Source: Przewalskia tangutica (lineage: Eukaryota > Streptophyta > Magnoliopsida > Solanales > Solanaceae). From it: 64,000 nt of DNA. Shown piece after piece: positions 1-10,529 of this stretch. How positions within the stretch are numbered: position 1 is the first letter of the stretch; the number at the start of each line of letters is the position of its first letter. The position numbers and the translations under genes were made by a program. The stretch is taken from contig CM056724.1 of assembly GCA_029844215.1 (NCBI GenBank), positions 29,302,446-29,366,445 on the forward strand, given 5' to 3'. A model generated the notes under the pieces. That model had not been told where the DNA came from and ran no database searches. It was given only the letters and a program-made list of their open reading frames with translations.

Positions 1-539
1 TTCTTACACCCAAACCACAAACGTGACTACGACTTCTGAATAACAATCGTGGCGGGCGGGGCCCGCCATACCCCGAATGTACCAAAGTCTATAACCTCGC
101 GAATCATACCAAAAAGACAAGCCTCGGAGAGATGGAGCTTCCCAAGAAATGAAAGTGATCCTAAGAGTGCGGACCAAAAGCTACGTATCTCGACTGCAGC
201 ATGAGCGGCCCGAAGGAGGTCGCATTGAGTACCAAGTATGTGGCCAGAAAATATCGTAATGAATTCATAATAGCATATATATAAAGCGGGAGACATGTAT
301 GATAGCCAAACTACAAGACACAACATATACGCCCATGTCAAGTCGTGACTCACGCCTCTAAGTCATCACTCAAATATAACCATAGGTCTCATGCCCATAA
401 TATCAATCGTGCGTGGAATTCCTTCCTCACTACGGCGATCATGATATAACAACACTAAAGTACATATGAATACTAGATCCCACCAGTCATAAGAACCGTC
501 GAGGCAAATCTGAAGGCATAGCTACCGATCCACCGCATC

Positions 540-830
540 CTCAATCGACCGGCAGTACGAAAGCCGGCTACGAATCCACCCGTACCAACAATACTAATAC
601 GAATCACGAAGGCGATCGGCAAGTCGATAGCCTCTGCGATCCACCTGCGTCGTCACGTCGGCCAGAACAAGTCGTAGGCTAACCACGATCCACCTGCATC
701 ACACCACTTCGCCCCTAACCCGACGGGCAAGTACGAAAGCCAACTACGGATCCACCCGCATCACGTCTCTCGCCGGCAAGTACGGGGCTAACTCTTAGAT
801 CCACCTCCATCGTGGTGGACCTCGGAGAGC
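540..830. repeat. Degenerate tandem repeats, about 55-60 bp unit
   Basis: About five diverged units share the order 'GGCAAGTACGAAAGCC...GATCCACC(C/T)GCATC'. They lie inside the partial LTR. Spacing is irregular because of small indels, so the unit length is approximate. Confidence 0.6.
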
Positions 831-884
831 TAATCCATGGAACAAAATATCGCCAACGGAAAGCGAACCCTCATCATGGCGCGT

Positions 885-1185
885 ACCCGTGGAATCCTCC
901 ATCACCGATGCGCCCAAATAGACTCATAATCGAACAATGGAAGCATACCCGTGGAATCCTTCATCATCGGCGACGCGTCGAGTAACTCATAATCGAACGA
1001 TGGAAGCATACGTGGAATCGCCGTCATCAAGCGGCGCGTCAAGTAACTCATAATCAACAATGGAAGCATACCGTGGAATCCTTCATCATGGCGATGCGTC
1101 AAGTAACTCATAATCGAACAATGGAAGCATACCCGTGGAATCCTTCATCATCAAGCGACGCGTCAAGTAACTCATAACTACATGC
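885..1185. repeat. Tandem array, about 62-bp unit, five copies
   Basis: Five consecutive copies each carry 'CCGTGGAATCCTTCATCAT', a variable GCGACGCGTC segment, 'AACTCATAATCGAACAATGG' and 'AAGCATA'. The last copy runs into AT-rich DNA after 1180. Copies differ mostly in the CpG-rich middle. This is an LTR-internal minisatellite, not a CRISPR array, because there are no unique spacers. Confidence 0.8.
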
Positions 1186-2825
1186 TTTTAATTCGAATTT
1201 CAATATCATGCCTTTACATAAACCAAGACAATTACCATGCCTTCTTTTCACATAAACCAAGAGAATTCTTATTTAAGCAAGCCAAAGTACTTATCAAGGC
1301 ACACATAGAATAATTCTCAATTGAACAAGCCCAAAACACTATCAAGGCACAAACAGAATAATTCTCTTTTAACAAGCCAAAGTACTACGTACATCCTTTC
1401 CAAGAGATTCCTTTTTATGCAAAATCCAAGATACTAACACCCGTAGTATCAAGGAGCGTCTATTTTTCAACGTAAGTTACTACACCTTTAGAAAACTCAT
1501 TTCAAAGCTTGAAACCAAGTAACTTCAATTTTTTTTCACAATCTAGACAACTTATGCTCATTAATCAAAATAGACAACTTTCATAACCTTCCATAAAGTT
1601 ATTATAACCAACTTCCCATAAAGCCGTTATACTAACTTTATGCTTTAGAAATTTACGACATCCTTATCCATTCATAAGGCCGTTATAACTAACTTCTCAT
1701 AAAGCCGTTATAACTCCTTATGAACCATTTCGTTCTTTTACTATCCAAGAGGCTTATACTTCAAACAAATTCATACAATTTTCAAAAATACTTCGAGCCT
1801 CTTATCTTTAGAATAATTCAATACTCAATACTTTCACACCAAGTACTCTATACTTTTGTAAAATCATACTTTTCCCTTAACCAAGGGACTTATACTTCTT
1901 AAAACAAAACAAGTCCTTGTTTATACTTAAACAAGTAAAAATACTAAATCTTGTACGTCTACCGTACTACATAGATACAAATACTCATGCTCAAAGATAG
2001 GAAAGCTTCACATACCTCTTTGGTCAATCCACTTGCTAAGCTCAACTACCGCAAGTAATATTCCAACCTATAATAACCATGATATGTTTATTAACCTCTA
2101 ATTTCAATGTAGAATAATCTAAACTCAAAGCCACTAAATTCTATGGAAAATTGGGCAGCATTTCCTTTGTTTCTACTCACTTTGCCACCTTTTCAAAGCC
2201 GATTTTTAACACTCAACGCCACATTTTAAGGCTCAATCAATCCAACAATTTAAAGGGGATTACACACCCAAATACCAATTACGCCCCATAAGTTTACAAT
2301 AATTCACTTAACAATTCTAGGGTAGTTTTAGGCTACAACATGCTAATCTCTTAACCCATTATTCATAACCAAACTACATTTCTAGCATGCAATGATTCTA
2401 TGAGCATTATCTACTACCACAAGTTCTTTCTTCTAAACATGCAACACTTAGAACTAATTCTAAAGGAAGAAATTTTACCTTAAAGCTCTTAGCCAATTTA
2501 CTCCAACAATTGCTAGCCTCTACTCCAAGAATACCACCACAATAGTCTTCACAAGCTTTGTAATAACCTTTCCTTTCTTGCCACACCTTTCCAGATTTTT
2601 CCTAAGCTTTTCTTTCTTCTTAAAACTCTAGAGAGAAGGGAGAGCTAAATTTTCTAGAGAGAGGGAGAGAGAGTGTGAAGATGAAAGATGGGAAGAATGA
2701 CCAAGTCTTGGTCAATATATTGCATGTAGCAGAAAATCAGATGGGGGGGGACACTTGTCACCCTCCCATGGTCTCTTTTAAAACAAAAATCAGATTTTCT
2801 AAGTTTTTCCGCCCAAATTTCCCGC

Positions 2826-3006
2826 CTCGGCGCGCCACGCTTCCGGCGCGTGCTGAAACTTCCGCAGGCTCTCTGAACTTTCGGCGCCGCGGCCCTGCTG
2901 TCCTGGCGCCGCGGCGCTGCAACTTCTGCGACCTCTCAGTACTTTAGGCGCCGCGGCCCTGCATACGGCGCCGCGGCCCTGTCGCCTTTGCCTGGAACGC
3001 ATTTCT
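2826..3006. promoter_or_regulatory. Cluster of GGCGCCGCGGC motifs in LTR U3
   Basis: Four close copies of GGCGCCGCGG (near 2882, 2904, 2947 and 2968) sit in a short GC-rich island within an AT-rich LTR. Each copy contains the palindromes GGCGCC and CCGCGG. The position in the presumed U3 suggests a promoter-proximal element, but the function is inferred. Similar clusters occur in other LTRs of this window. Confidence 0.45.
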
Positions 3007-3275
3007 GCCCGACTGCGCGCTGAACTTGTAACTCTCATAACTTTCTACTCCGACGCCCTATCGACGAACGGTTGGTTGCGTTGGAATCAAGACTCAACGA
3101 ACTACGTCCTAGGCCTTTAAAATACTTAGGAACTCTCAACGAATCGGGTCATAACCCGCCTCAAAGTTGACTAAAAACCGTCCGGAACGACCCGTCAACC
3201 TGTCCTTCGGAAATTTTAAGTCTTACTCCCTTTCGTACGCCCTCATGCGCATGACCTGAACTACGGGGTGTAACA

Positions 3276-4946
3276 CCATAGATCGAACCGCGACGCTTTT
3301 AAGGCAGAAGCTACAGTGATCAAAATTACAGAATTAGCGTCGCGGCGCCCTTGAATTGAGTCGCAGCGCTTGGAAGGCAGTGAGTAAGGATTTTTTTAGC
3401 CCAGCATTCGAGCCGCGACGCTTGGGGGGCAGAATGTCCTGAACGTTTCATTGGTTAAAAGAGTCACGACGCTTGATAGAGGAGTCGCGTCACCTGCATT
3501 GTGATCGATCACACTGCGACGCTGAAAGGGAAGAGTCGCGATGCTCTATCGGGTTTTCAAAAATAAAAAGCTCCCCTTTTTCAGAAATCCCCAAATACAC
3601 AAAGAACCCTTCTCTCTAAGCCCTCTCATCCGAATCACAACCAAAAACTCCATTGTTTTTCTCCAAATTTCAGGTTTCTCTCACCCCAAAAACTCTTCTC
3701 TCTTCTCTTTCTTCAATTCATTCTAAGTCCACATATTCCCAAAACCCCCTTGTATGAACCCTAAGGTCTCAATCCTTCAAGAAGTCTTCCAAAGGTCCTT
3801 CAATACTTCAATACGTTGAGCAAGGAAGCATCACATATGGTCTCTCTTCCTACTTTGAGTTATGGTTGGGAAGCAAGAAAATTTAGAGGAAGCTCTGCCC
3901 AATTTTTTTTAGACGTGCCTAAATGTTGAAATGGGTCCAAGAAAAGCTAGTGCCAGAGCATCCACTTCTAGAACATCCGTGCCTGACTATGATGCATCTA
4001 GGTTTGCTAAGAAAGCGGCCCAAGACATGTACGAAAGATAATGCACCCGTTCCTTGGTTGTAGAAAGGGGCATGGAATTCATCACTGAGTCATATGACGA
4101 TCAGGTATATAAGCCAATTCGAGAATTGATAGCCGATAGAGGTTGGGAGAAATTTATCAATCCTCATCTAAAAAAACCCAATCTCTCAATGGTATATGCG
4201 TTCTATGCAAATTTTCCAGAACAAGTGGACAATAAATGTTTTATTTGTGGAAAAGGGTGTCAGTTGGGACAGAAGCGATAAATGCGGTGTATGGGGTCCA
4301 CAATTTGATGATAGATGATGAAGATGAAGAAGAAGATGATGAATATCAGACCTGGAAGCGCTCAAGGATTGATTGGGTTGATGTTGATGAAACAGTGGGA
4401 TATCTAGGAGCTCGGTGTACATACACCTACAATGAGTCAAGTGTATATATCGATGCCAGTTCAACAAGGTTGCTCGGACATGGTGTACTTTGTAAGTTCC
4501 CGTTTGATCCCTTTCACGCACTTTAAGATATACGAACGGATCGTATTAAGTTGATATACACAATAATGAAGGGGTTCACGGTAGATGTGGGTCGAGCTAT
4601 CCGAGATAACATTGCTTTCACATGCAGACTGACCACTACCACTGGTTTGGGGCATGGGTCATTTATCAATGTGCTATGTGTTACATATGGGGTGTTCGAA
4701 AGCAGCAGTAATATGAAAGGAAGAGTACAACAACCTATCACTCGAGTGATTGTAAATGGATACCCAGACCCTGTACCATTGGCGCGTTGGGAGAGAGCAG
4801 CCAACGTCAGCCCAAGAACCAACAGAGGGGGACCGAGGACGAGCCTGCAGCAGCTGAGCTGGGTGATCCTGGACAGAGCAGTCAGCCACCTCCTTTGGCT
4901 ATTGAGCCACCGGTGAATAGGTTGGATTAACTGTTCCAACAGAACC
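3276..4946 (+). pseudogene. Retroelement accessory ORF fragment (plant transposon-protein domain type)
   Basis: Three plus-strand open segments (about 3930-4281, 4236-4526 and 4551-4916) join only through frameshifts and a stop. Together they give an opening like MGPRKA, an ERG(M)EF segment, a YAFYANF motif near 4195 and an 'SVGTEAINAVYGV' stretch. That order resembles the 'putative plant transposon protein' domain (Pfam PF20167 type) found in ORFs carried by Athila/Tat-like elements. Upstream, 3290-3545 holds about eight GTCGCGACGCTT-like motifs followed by a pyrimidine-rich leader. The fragment is cut at 4946 by the Ogre LTR. Lineage is inferred from likeness to the ORF at 38.4-39.5 kb. It is clearly non-functional as it stands. 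Confidence 0.5.
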
Positions 4947-7900
4947 TGTCACGCCCTTTTTCGGCCGCGACTTTAAAATAAAAAGTTCCTGCTTAAATAA
5001 GATGTTAGGAAATAAATAATAAATGCTAAAGTGCAAAAGAATGCTAAAAATGTTAAATGGTGCTTAAAAGGCGCTAAATGCTAAGGGTTCGCGGAGTCAC
5101 CACCTAATTAATTGGGTGAATTAGGACACCTAAATGTTAACTAGTTTAAAGTAAACATTAACTCCATTCTTTATGGTCTGCTAAACTTAGTGAGATTCTG
5201 GATAAGGGTTCTTTATTAATCTAGAGGGAAGGGGTTAGGCACCCTCTGAGATCCACTAACTTGCGGTTGTCCTGCCAAACCTGGGGTTAATTATTATGCT
5301 AAGAAAAAGGTGTATTAAAAATATTTAAGCGGAAGAGTATAAGATATACTTTCTAAAATATTTTTTTGCAAGGTTTATGTATGAAAGTCAAAGTCAGTTT
5401 TGAAAAATATGCAATTAAGATGCCTAAATACTATATTAGATATAGGAATAACAGGAGTGCAAGTATTCTTTTACCTAAGGAATATATACTACCTAGCATA
5501 ATAATGTAAGCTTGTCGTGACAAACGTGCGCTTGTAAGATAAAATAAAAAAAACGTGTCTATTATGCCATAAAAATATTTCTTATTCTGCATATGTATTA
5601 ATAAGAATTTATAACACGGTTTTGAGAATGTTTTGGCAAATAATATTCCAGCTCATTATGCAAGTGTAGGGTATTAAGCGATCTATTACAACTATTAAAC
5701 AAGGCGAGGCGAGCCTAAAGTAATTAACTTAAGCAAATCAAATTAATTTCTAGCTATTGATTCAAGGTTTAACTATTCTAAGTGCTAATTAATTAGTGTA
5801 GCGTTAGATGATTAATTTACAACAAATAAATGAGGCGGAATAAAGAATAAGTAAAGATGACTCGAAGGAAAGGCGATGTCTTTTCGCCGGCGATTTGGGA
5901 TTTTCAGGGCGGAGATGAAGATGCACACAGATGTAGATCCTTGTTTTGTTATAGCTCATGATGAGTCTCGCAATGAGACTCTTCGTTTAGCTCTGAGGCG
6001 TGCATGTAAAAGAAAAGAAATAAAGATTAGTATATATCTTAATTATTTGAATCATAAGAGAATCTACACACACATGATCTATTCTTATACGCAAACAGTA
6101 TACAAAAGTATAAATCACCGGTCGAGGCCATCTTCACGTGATCAACAAGAGCCAGCAGACCATGAAATACAATGAGGTTAACACATAGAGCATAATCGCA
6201 TGGTTCAAATCGAGATGTACTTGAGCATTAACAATCAGATGCATATAGGAAGAGTAGATGGCCTAATCATGATTCCTTTTGAGCATGTGTTATGGCAGCA
6301 ACAAGAAATGCAGATAATCAAGACAGCACACAGTGGACGGTTTAGGCAAACAAAGCAAACATGCATCCGAACAGGAGAATTGCAAGTATGCAGAGATTAT
6401 AGGATGTACCCTACCACAGGAAGTGAATGTAGAATGATCATGCATAGCTTAAAATATAAATAGAGATGGATAGGAAATCAGGTACCAAACATGCACATTT
6501 CCAGCTTATTTGAAAGCAGTAGATAGGCATTTTTAAGATGGAATATAGACATATATGCCCCTTTTCGTGGTTTAGATTTTCAGCGCAGAGAAGTATTCAC
6601 TTAGAACTAATGGACTGATTTAGTAAGCTCTGGACCCCTTAACAATCAAATAGATCATTCCAAATAATGTTTGGCGCATTTGATCACAAAGATATAGTGA
6701 GACTCCACTATGTGTTGCAGGGGCATATGTTCACACTTCGCGGAAGGAATTTATCTAGGCTAACACAGGTTTAAGGCAGTGACCACAGGAGTGGAGTCAA
6801 GTACATATATTGGCAATATATACTCATGTAATCTCACGAGTACCTAAATCATGCTAGAAACAAACAGGGACAAGTATCACATCGATTTATATCACCTAAG
6901 GCTAGATGGAACTTCGATAGACATACTTAGGATATTTGTCATGGTTTGAACAATCTACAATCTGGTCCATAATCACATATTGACTATCCAAGGCTTACAA
7001 GTTTCAGACATTGGTTTAAGGAAAGACCTTCAGTAGCTCCACACCAGAGTAAACTAATTACGCCTCGATGCAAACTAACGCACTTAGTTTATGTCAAACA
7101 CAGAAATACATAACACCGACCTCATGGCCAGGCATATTAAACTGAAAGATCCAAGTACAGGTAATAGCCATCAACAAATCTCGAATAACTCAACAAAAAT
7201 CAAACCAGCATAGTCAACCAACATATAATTACTGCACATATCATGAAACACAAATCGAATGAGAAAATACAAAAGGAGACGAGTTTACCTTCTCCGGACA
7301 GCGAACCGAGGCAGCGTATCAAGTCGTCGGTCCACTCGGAGGGATTGCTAATACAGTAGAAAGAAAGAAGGAGGTTTGCGAAAATTATTGACTTTTAGGA
7401 TTGTGTTCTTACTCTGAATGGCTCGATTGGACCCTGCTCTTCGAATGCTCGTCTCTGCTTTAGTGATACTAAAGGATTCTTGCTTTGGATAAATCAGTTG
7501 CCCTGTTGATTTCGATCTCTGAATGTCTATTGCATGCATAGCGGTTCTGTATTTATAGCTAGGATTTTGGGTTCTAAGTTGGTAAGTAATCAAGGCTGAT
7601 TTGGGACGAGATTTGGGTGCTAGTTATGGTAAGAAATCGTTCTGATTTAGTGCGATTGGGTCACGATTTTGGAATGGTTCTCGCTATGGCAGGTTTTAGA
7701 AAAGGAAACAGGGGATTTAGTGGGTACGAGGGTGAGCTGGCGGAATGGACGAGGGCGAGAATGGAGCATAAATGGTGATGGAGGCGGATGGTTTTTAGGG
7801 TTCTCTAGGTTTTCGGGGAGCGGGGACGATGGGTAAAGTAAAAATGAGGGCTGGGCGTGTGGGCTTGTGGTGATAAGGGAAAATAAGGGGTGTTGGGCTT

Positions 7901-8507
7901 GCGGGTGAGGGAAAATGAAGGGTAGGGCGAACTGGGCCTTGCGGGTTGGGCTGGTAATTTTAAAGAGTGGGCTGATTAGGTATTAGTTTTAGGAGTTAAT
8001 TAATTTGGGTAGTGTATTATTAATCAATTAGTTGTAAATTAAATTAACAAATGCAACCCTAGGTGTTTTATTAGTCTAGGTGCTTAATATTTTAATGCGA
8101 TGCCGTTATTAAAACTTATGTATTTTATTATTATTTAAGCCAAGAATAAATTATCTTAATGTGACTTTAGGCGCTACAATAATTATGAAATTACTTTGCG
8201 TATTAATAAATGCGACTATGCTATCTAACACGACGTCATTGTCAAATCATTTATTTTATGTATTTATTTATTTTATTATCGTTTAAGAACTATGACAGGG
8301 CTTAAAATTAATAGATGCGGGTGCGAGACTCTAAGTGTTTAATACTCCAAGTAAAACGCGGTGTTATTATTAAATTTCTTATTTATGCCTGTATTAATGT
8401 TTTATCGCTGCATTTTATTATAAAAAATCATAAAAAATTATTTTTGCAAAATTAGTGTAATTTTATAGTTAATGACTGGACGGGAGGGTCAAAATTGGGT
8501 GTCAACA
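4947..8507 (-). repeat. 3' LTR of the Ogre/Tat element (3561 bp)
   Basis: Bounded by TGTCACGCC at 4947 and ...GGGTGTCAACA at 8507; on the minus strand it is TGTTGACACCC...GGGCGTGACA. By eye it is nearly identical to 19409-22215 with scattered differences. It contains the conserved segment near 5090-5290 (antisense of 'CCGCAAGTTAGCGGATCTC') that recurs in the second Ogre LTR and in the CACTA-bounded block. Confidence 0.9.
7550..7557 (-). promoter_or_regulatory. TATA box of the Ogre 3' LTR
   Basis: The minus strand reads CTATAAATACAG here, in the U3 half of the LTR. The same box lies at 22025-22032 in the truncated 5' LTR copy. The transcription start would be about 30 nt further left. Confidence 0.55.
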
Positions 8508-8523
8508 ACTTGTCCCTCTTTGT
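8508..8523 (-). other. Polypurine tract of the Ogre element
   Basis: The minus strand reads ACAAAGAGGGACAAGT immediately before the TGTTGACACC start of the 3' LTR. This is the position and composition expected for the plus-strand primer of reverse transcription. Confidence 0.7.
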
Positions 8524-8629
8524 ATGGAGATGATGGAAGAATCTTCGGACAAAGACGTTGACTCATAGCTGATTTTGTCTCGATCTTCAGAATTGCAAAA
8601 ATATTGGGCAGGTAGACAAGGTTGATGCA

Positions 8630-8910
8630 AAAATCAAAATTTGTCCCAGTGTCGAGTTATGACGACACCGGGCCGCAGGTCAAATACCGCGCGCTAACGC
8701 GACTCAAAATTATCCTGGTGTCGCAGTTATGACGACACCGGGCTACCATGGTCAAACACTGGTGGGCTAACGCGACTGAAATTTGTCTCAGTGTCGAGTT
8801 ATGACGACACTGGCTACCATGGTCAAACACCAAGGCGGACTGACGCGGACTCAAAATTTGTCGGTGTCGGTTATGACGACATCAACTTTGTTATGGCCGA
8901 ACGACGACAC
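8630..8910. repeat. Tandem array, about 72-bp unit, each with an inverted repeat
   Basis: About four units each contain GTGTCG-AGTTATGA-CGACAC, a 6-8 bp stem, at 8649-8668, 8717-8739, 8789-8812 and 8863-8882, followed by 'GGCTACCATGGTCAAACAC' in the middle copies. The third copy extends the stem perfectly (CAGTGTCG/CGACACTG) and the second reads GGTGTCG/CGACACC. Confidence 0.75.
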
Positions 8911-9319
8911 TGGCCGCTAAAATAAAAATAAAATACCGCTTGAACTCGTGTATTGTCCGCTATCGACTTACGGTCCGGGTTTTATGGTAATGCGAACGAG
9001 TGGACCGACGCTGAGGTCGCCGCCATTCATCGGGAAGAGTCGGCCCCAACAAATTGCCCGTCAGAAGAGAAAATCCACGCCATCCACCGCTTTCCGCGTG
9101 CTAAGACTTAAACAAACGGTTAGTGCATAAATGTTAAGGCAAAATGATAATGCATAATTTTTAAAAGCAATGCAATCGCGAGTAGAAAATGTTATCCTGC
9201 AAACATGTGATGCCTGCTGCAAATGCTGTGATTTCGCCCTTGCACAGACGTATTGCGATTGTGAATGCGGATATGTTGTCCTTGCTGCAACTGCTCCTGC
9301 ATAGATGTGATATGCTGAT

Positions 9320-9800
9320 GATAGCGTCGTTTTTCGGACTTGCGTCATGGCGTCGTTTTCGGACTTGTTGTGCTGATAACGTCGTGTTCGACGTTCGGCG
9401 CCGTTGCGTAGACATAATGCTGATCACGTCGTTGTCTGGATGTGTGCCGGCGCCGTTTTGAATTCTTTGGCCGATAACGCCGCTGCCGGACGTGTTCCAC
9501 CGGGCGCTGCTGCGTAGACATACGCCGATCACGCCGTTGTTGGACGTGTTCTTCCGGGCGTCGCTGACTTGTCGATAACGCCGCTGCGGACGTGTTGCTA
9601 CTGGCGTCGTTGTGTGGACGCATTATTGCTGACGTCGTTGTCTGGACGTATTGCTGCGGACGCCGTTATGCGGACGTGATTCTTCCGGCGTCGCCGCGTA
9701 GACGTATTGGCTGGCGCCGTTGCGTAAGCGTATTCGTTTGGGCGCGGCGCCGTTGCGTGGGCATTGCCGCCGGGCGTTACGCTGCCGCGGCATCGACGCG
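9320..9800. repeat. GC-rich tandem array, about 26-33 bp unit
   Basis: Many degenerate units of the form GGCGTCGTTGTGTGGACGT + ATTGCT follow each other, with strong CpG enrichment against AT-rich surroundings. Unit length varies with small indels. It lies in the Ogre 3' UTR. Several overlapping open frames on both strands come from repeat composition and are not annotated as genes. Confidence 0.7.
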
Positions 9801-10270
9801 TTGTTCTGACGCGTTGTTGCTCTTTCGCTCCCGCTCACATATGAAAAAACCTGCGCTCAAAGAAAATTTGTGAGTTTTGGGGGATGGTCGATTCGTATTT
9901 GACTTCGTCGCTCTGCTTCTTGACATCTGCGCGCCTGGCCTGTTTAGACTTGCAACCCCTGTCTGGTTTTCTTGAGGTTTTTGGTAATGTCCCAAAAGTA
10001 TTTTCAAAACGAAACATTTTCATGAGGTATGCACAAAACATTTTTTAGAAATAAATATTTATATGACATGCGTATAAAATGTAAAAGTCTAGTCGATTTT
10101 GCTGAATATGACATATATTCTGACCAAACGAACATCTTCGGAGCCCTCATTGTGATCTCTTCGCGACGCATAAAATTGTCCCGTCGCCATGCGGGCGACG
10201 GCGAGACTTAACTCGACGAGGATACCAACACATTCGCAGTACAAGCTAATGGGAAGATTCCTAATGGTGT

Positions 10271-10432
10271 GACCGAAGACGATTTAGGCCGCCTACGTAT
10301 CCCCATGAGGGAATCAGGTCATGACGTAGTTCATTACAAGCAAAATTGGTAAAGCTAAAATTTCTAAATGTGGGACCGAGGCCGATGTGGCCGCCTACGT
10401 ATCCGCCAAGGGAATCAGGTCAAACGTAGTTC
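10271..10432 (-). repeat. Two copies of a conserved Ogre hairpin motif
   Basis: Minus-strand copies at 10332-10271 and 10432-10374 share GAACTACGT, CCTGATTCCC, a short loop, GGATACGTAGGCGGCC and a terminal TCGGTC. Each can fold a stem between ATTCCC/ATTC and GGGGAT/GGAT, then a second GGCC/GGTC stem. Related copies occur at 62193, 62543, 63895 and 63991 in the second Ogre element. Confidence 0.65.
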
Positions 10433-10529
10433 CAATTACAAGTAAAGGGCTTTTAATTTGCGTTGGCGAGACCTATATGGGCTCTATGATATCCCACCGA
10501 GGAATGCAACCTTTTACAATGAAAAGGGA

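Larger units (their letters stand above)
1..3275 (-). repeat. Partial Ty3/gypsy-type LTR (Tekay/Del-like), minus strand
   Basis: Read on the minus strand, the sequence begins at 3275 with TGTTACACCCCGTAG, a start typical of plant Tekay/Del-type Ty3 LTRs. No coding domain is visible over 3.3 kb. The region holds a GC-rich motif cluster (2826-3006) and two tandem arrays (about 540-830 and 885-1185). The other LTR edge lies outside the window, so length, target duplication and full-element versus solo status are unknown. The lineage call rests only on the terminal sequence and GC-rich U3 style. Short open frames here, such as the one at 27-353, look fortuitous. Confidence 0.55.
8508..10529 (-). 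repeat. Ogre 3' untranslated region with two tandem arrays and paired motif copies
   Basis: No conserved coding frame is visible between the integrase end and the PPT. The region holds a hairpin-bearing array (8630-8910), a GC-rich short-unit array (9320-9800) and two copies of a hairpin motif (10271-10332 and 10374-10432). Tandem repeats in the 3' UTR of Ogre-type elements are known and have been proposed as a source of satellite DNA. Open frames crossing the GC-rich array arise from its composition. Confidence 0.7.

Noticed and set aside
885..1185. CRISPR-like regular repeats
   Set aside because: Direct tandem units without unique spacers in a plant LTR; not a CRISPR array.
6200..6463. 87-aa open frame, repeated at 20671-20934
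   Set aside because: It lies antisense in both Ogre LTRs; its conservation simply reflects LTR duplication, and it has no recognisable motif.
9161..10007. Many overlapping open frames on both strands
   Set aside because: GC-rich tandem repeats lack stop codons in several frames; none shows a domain.
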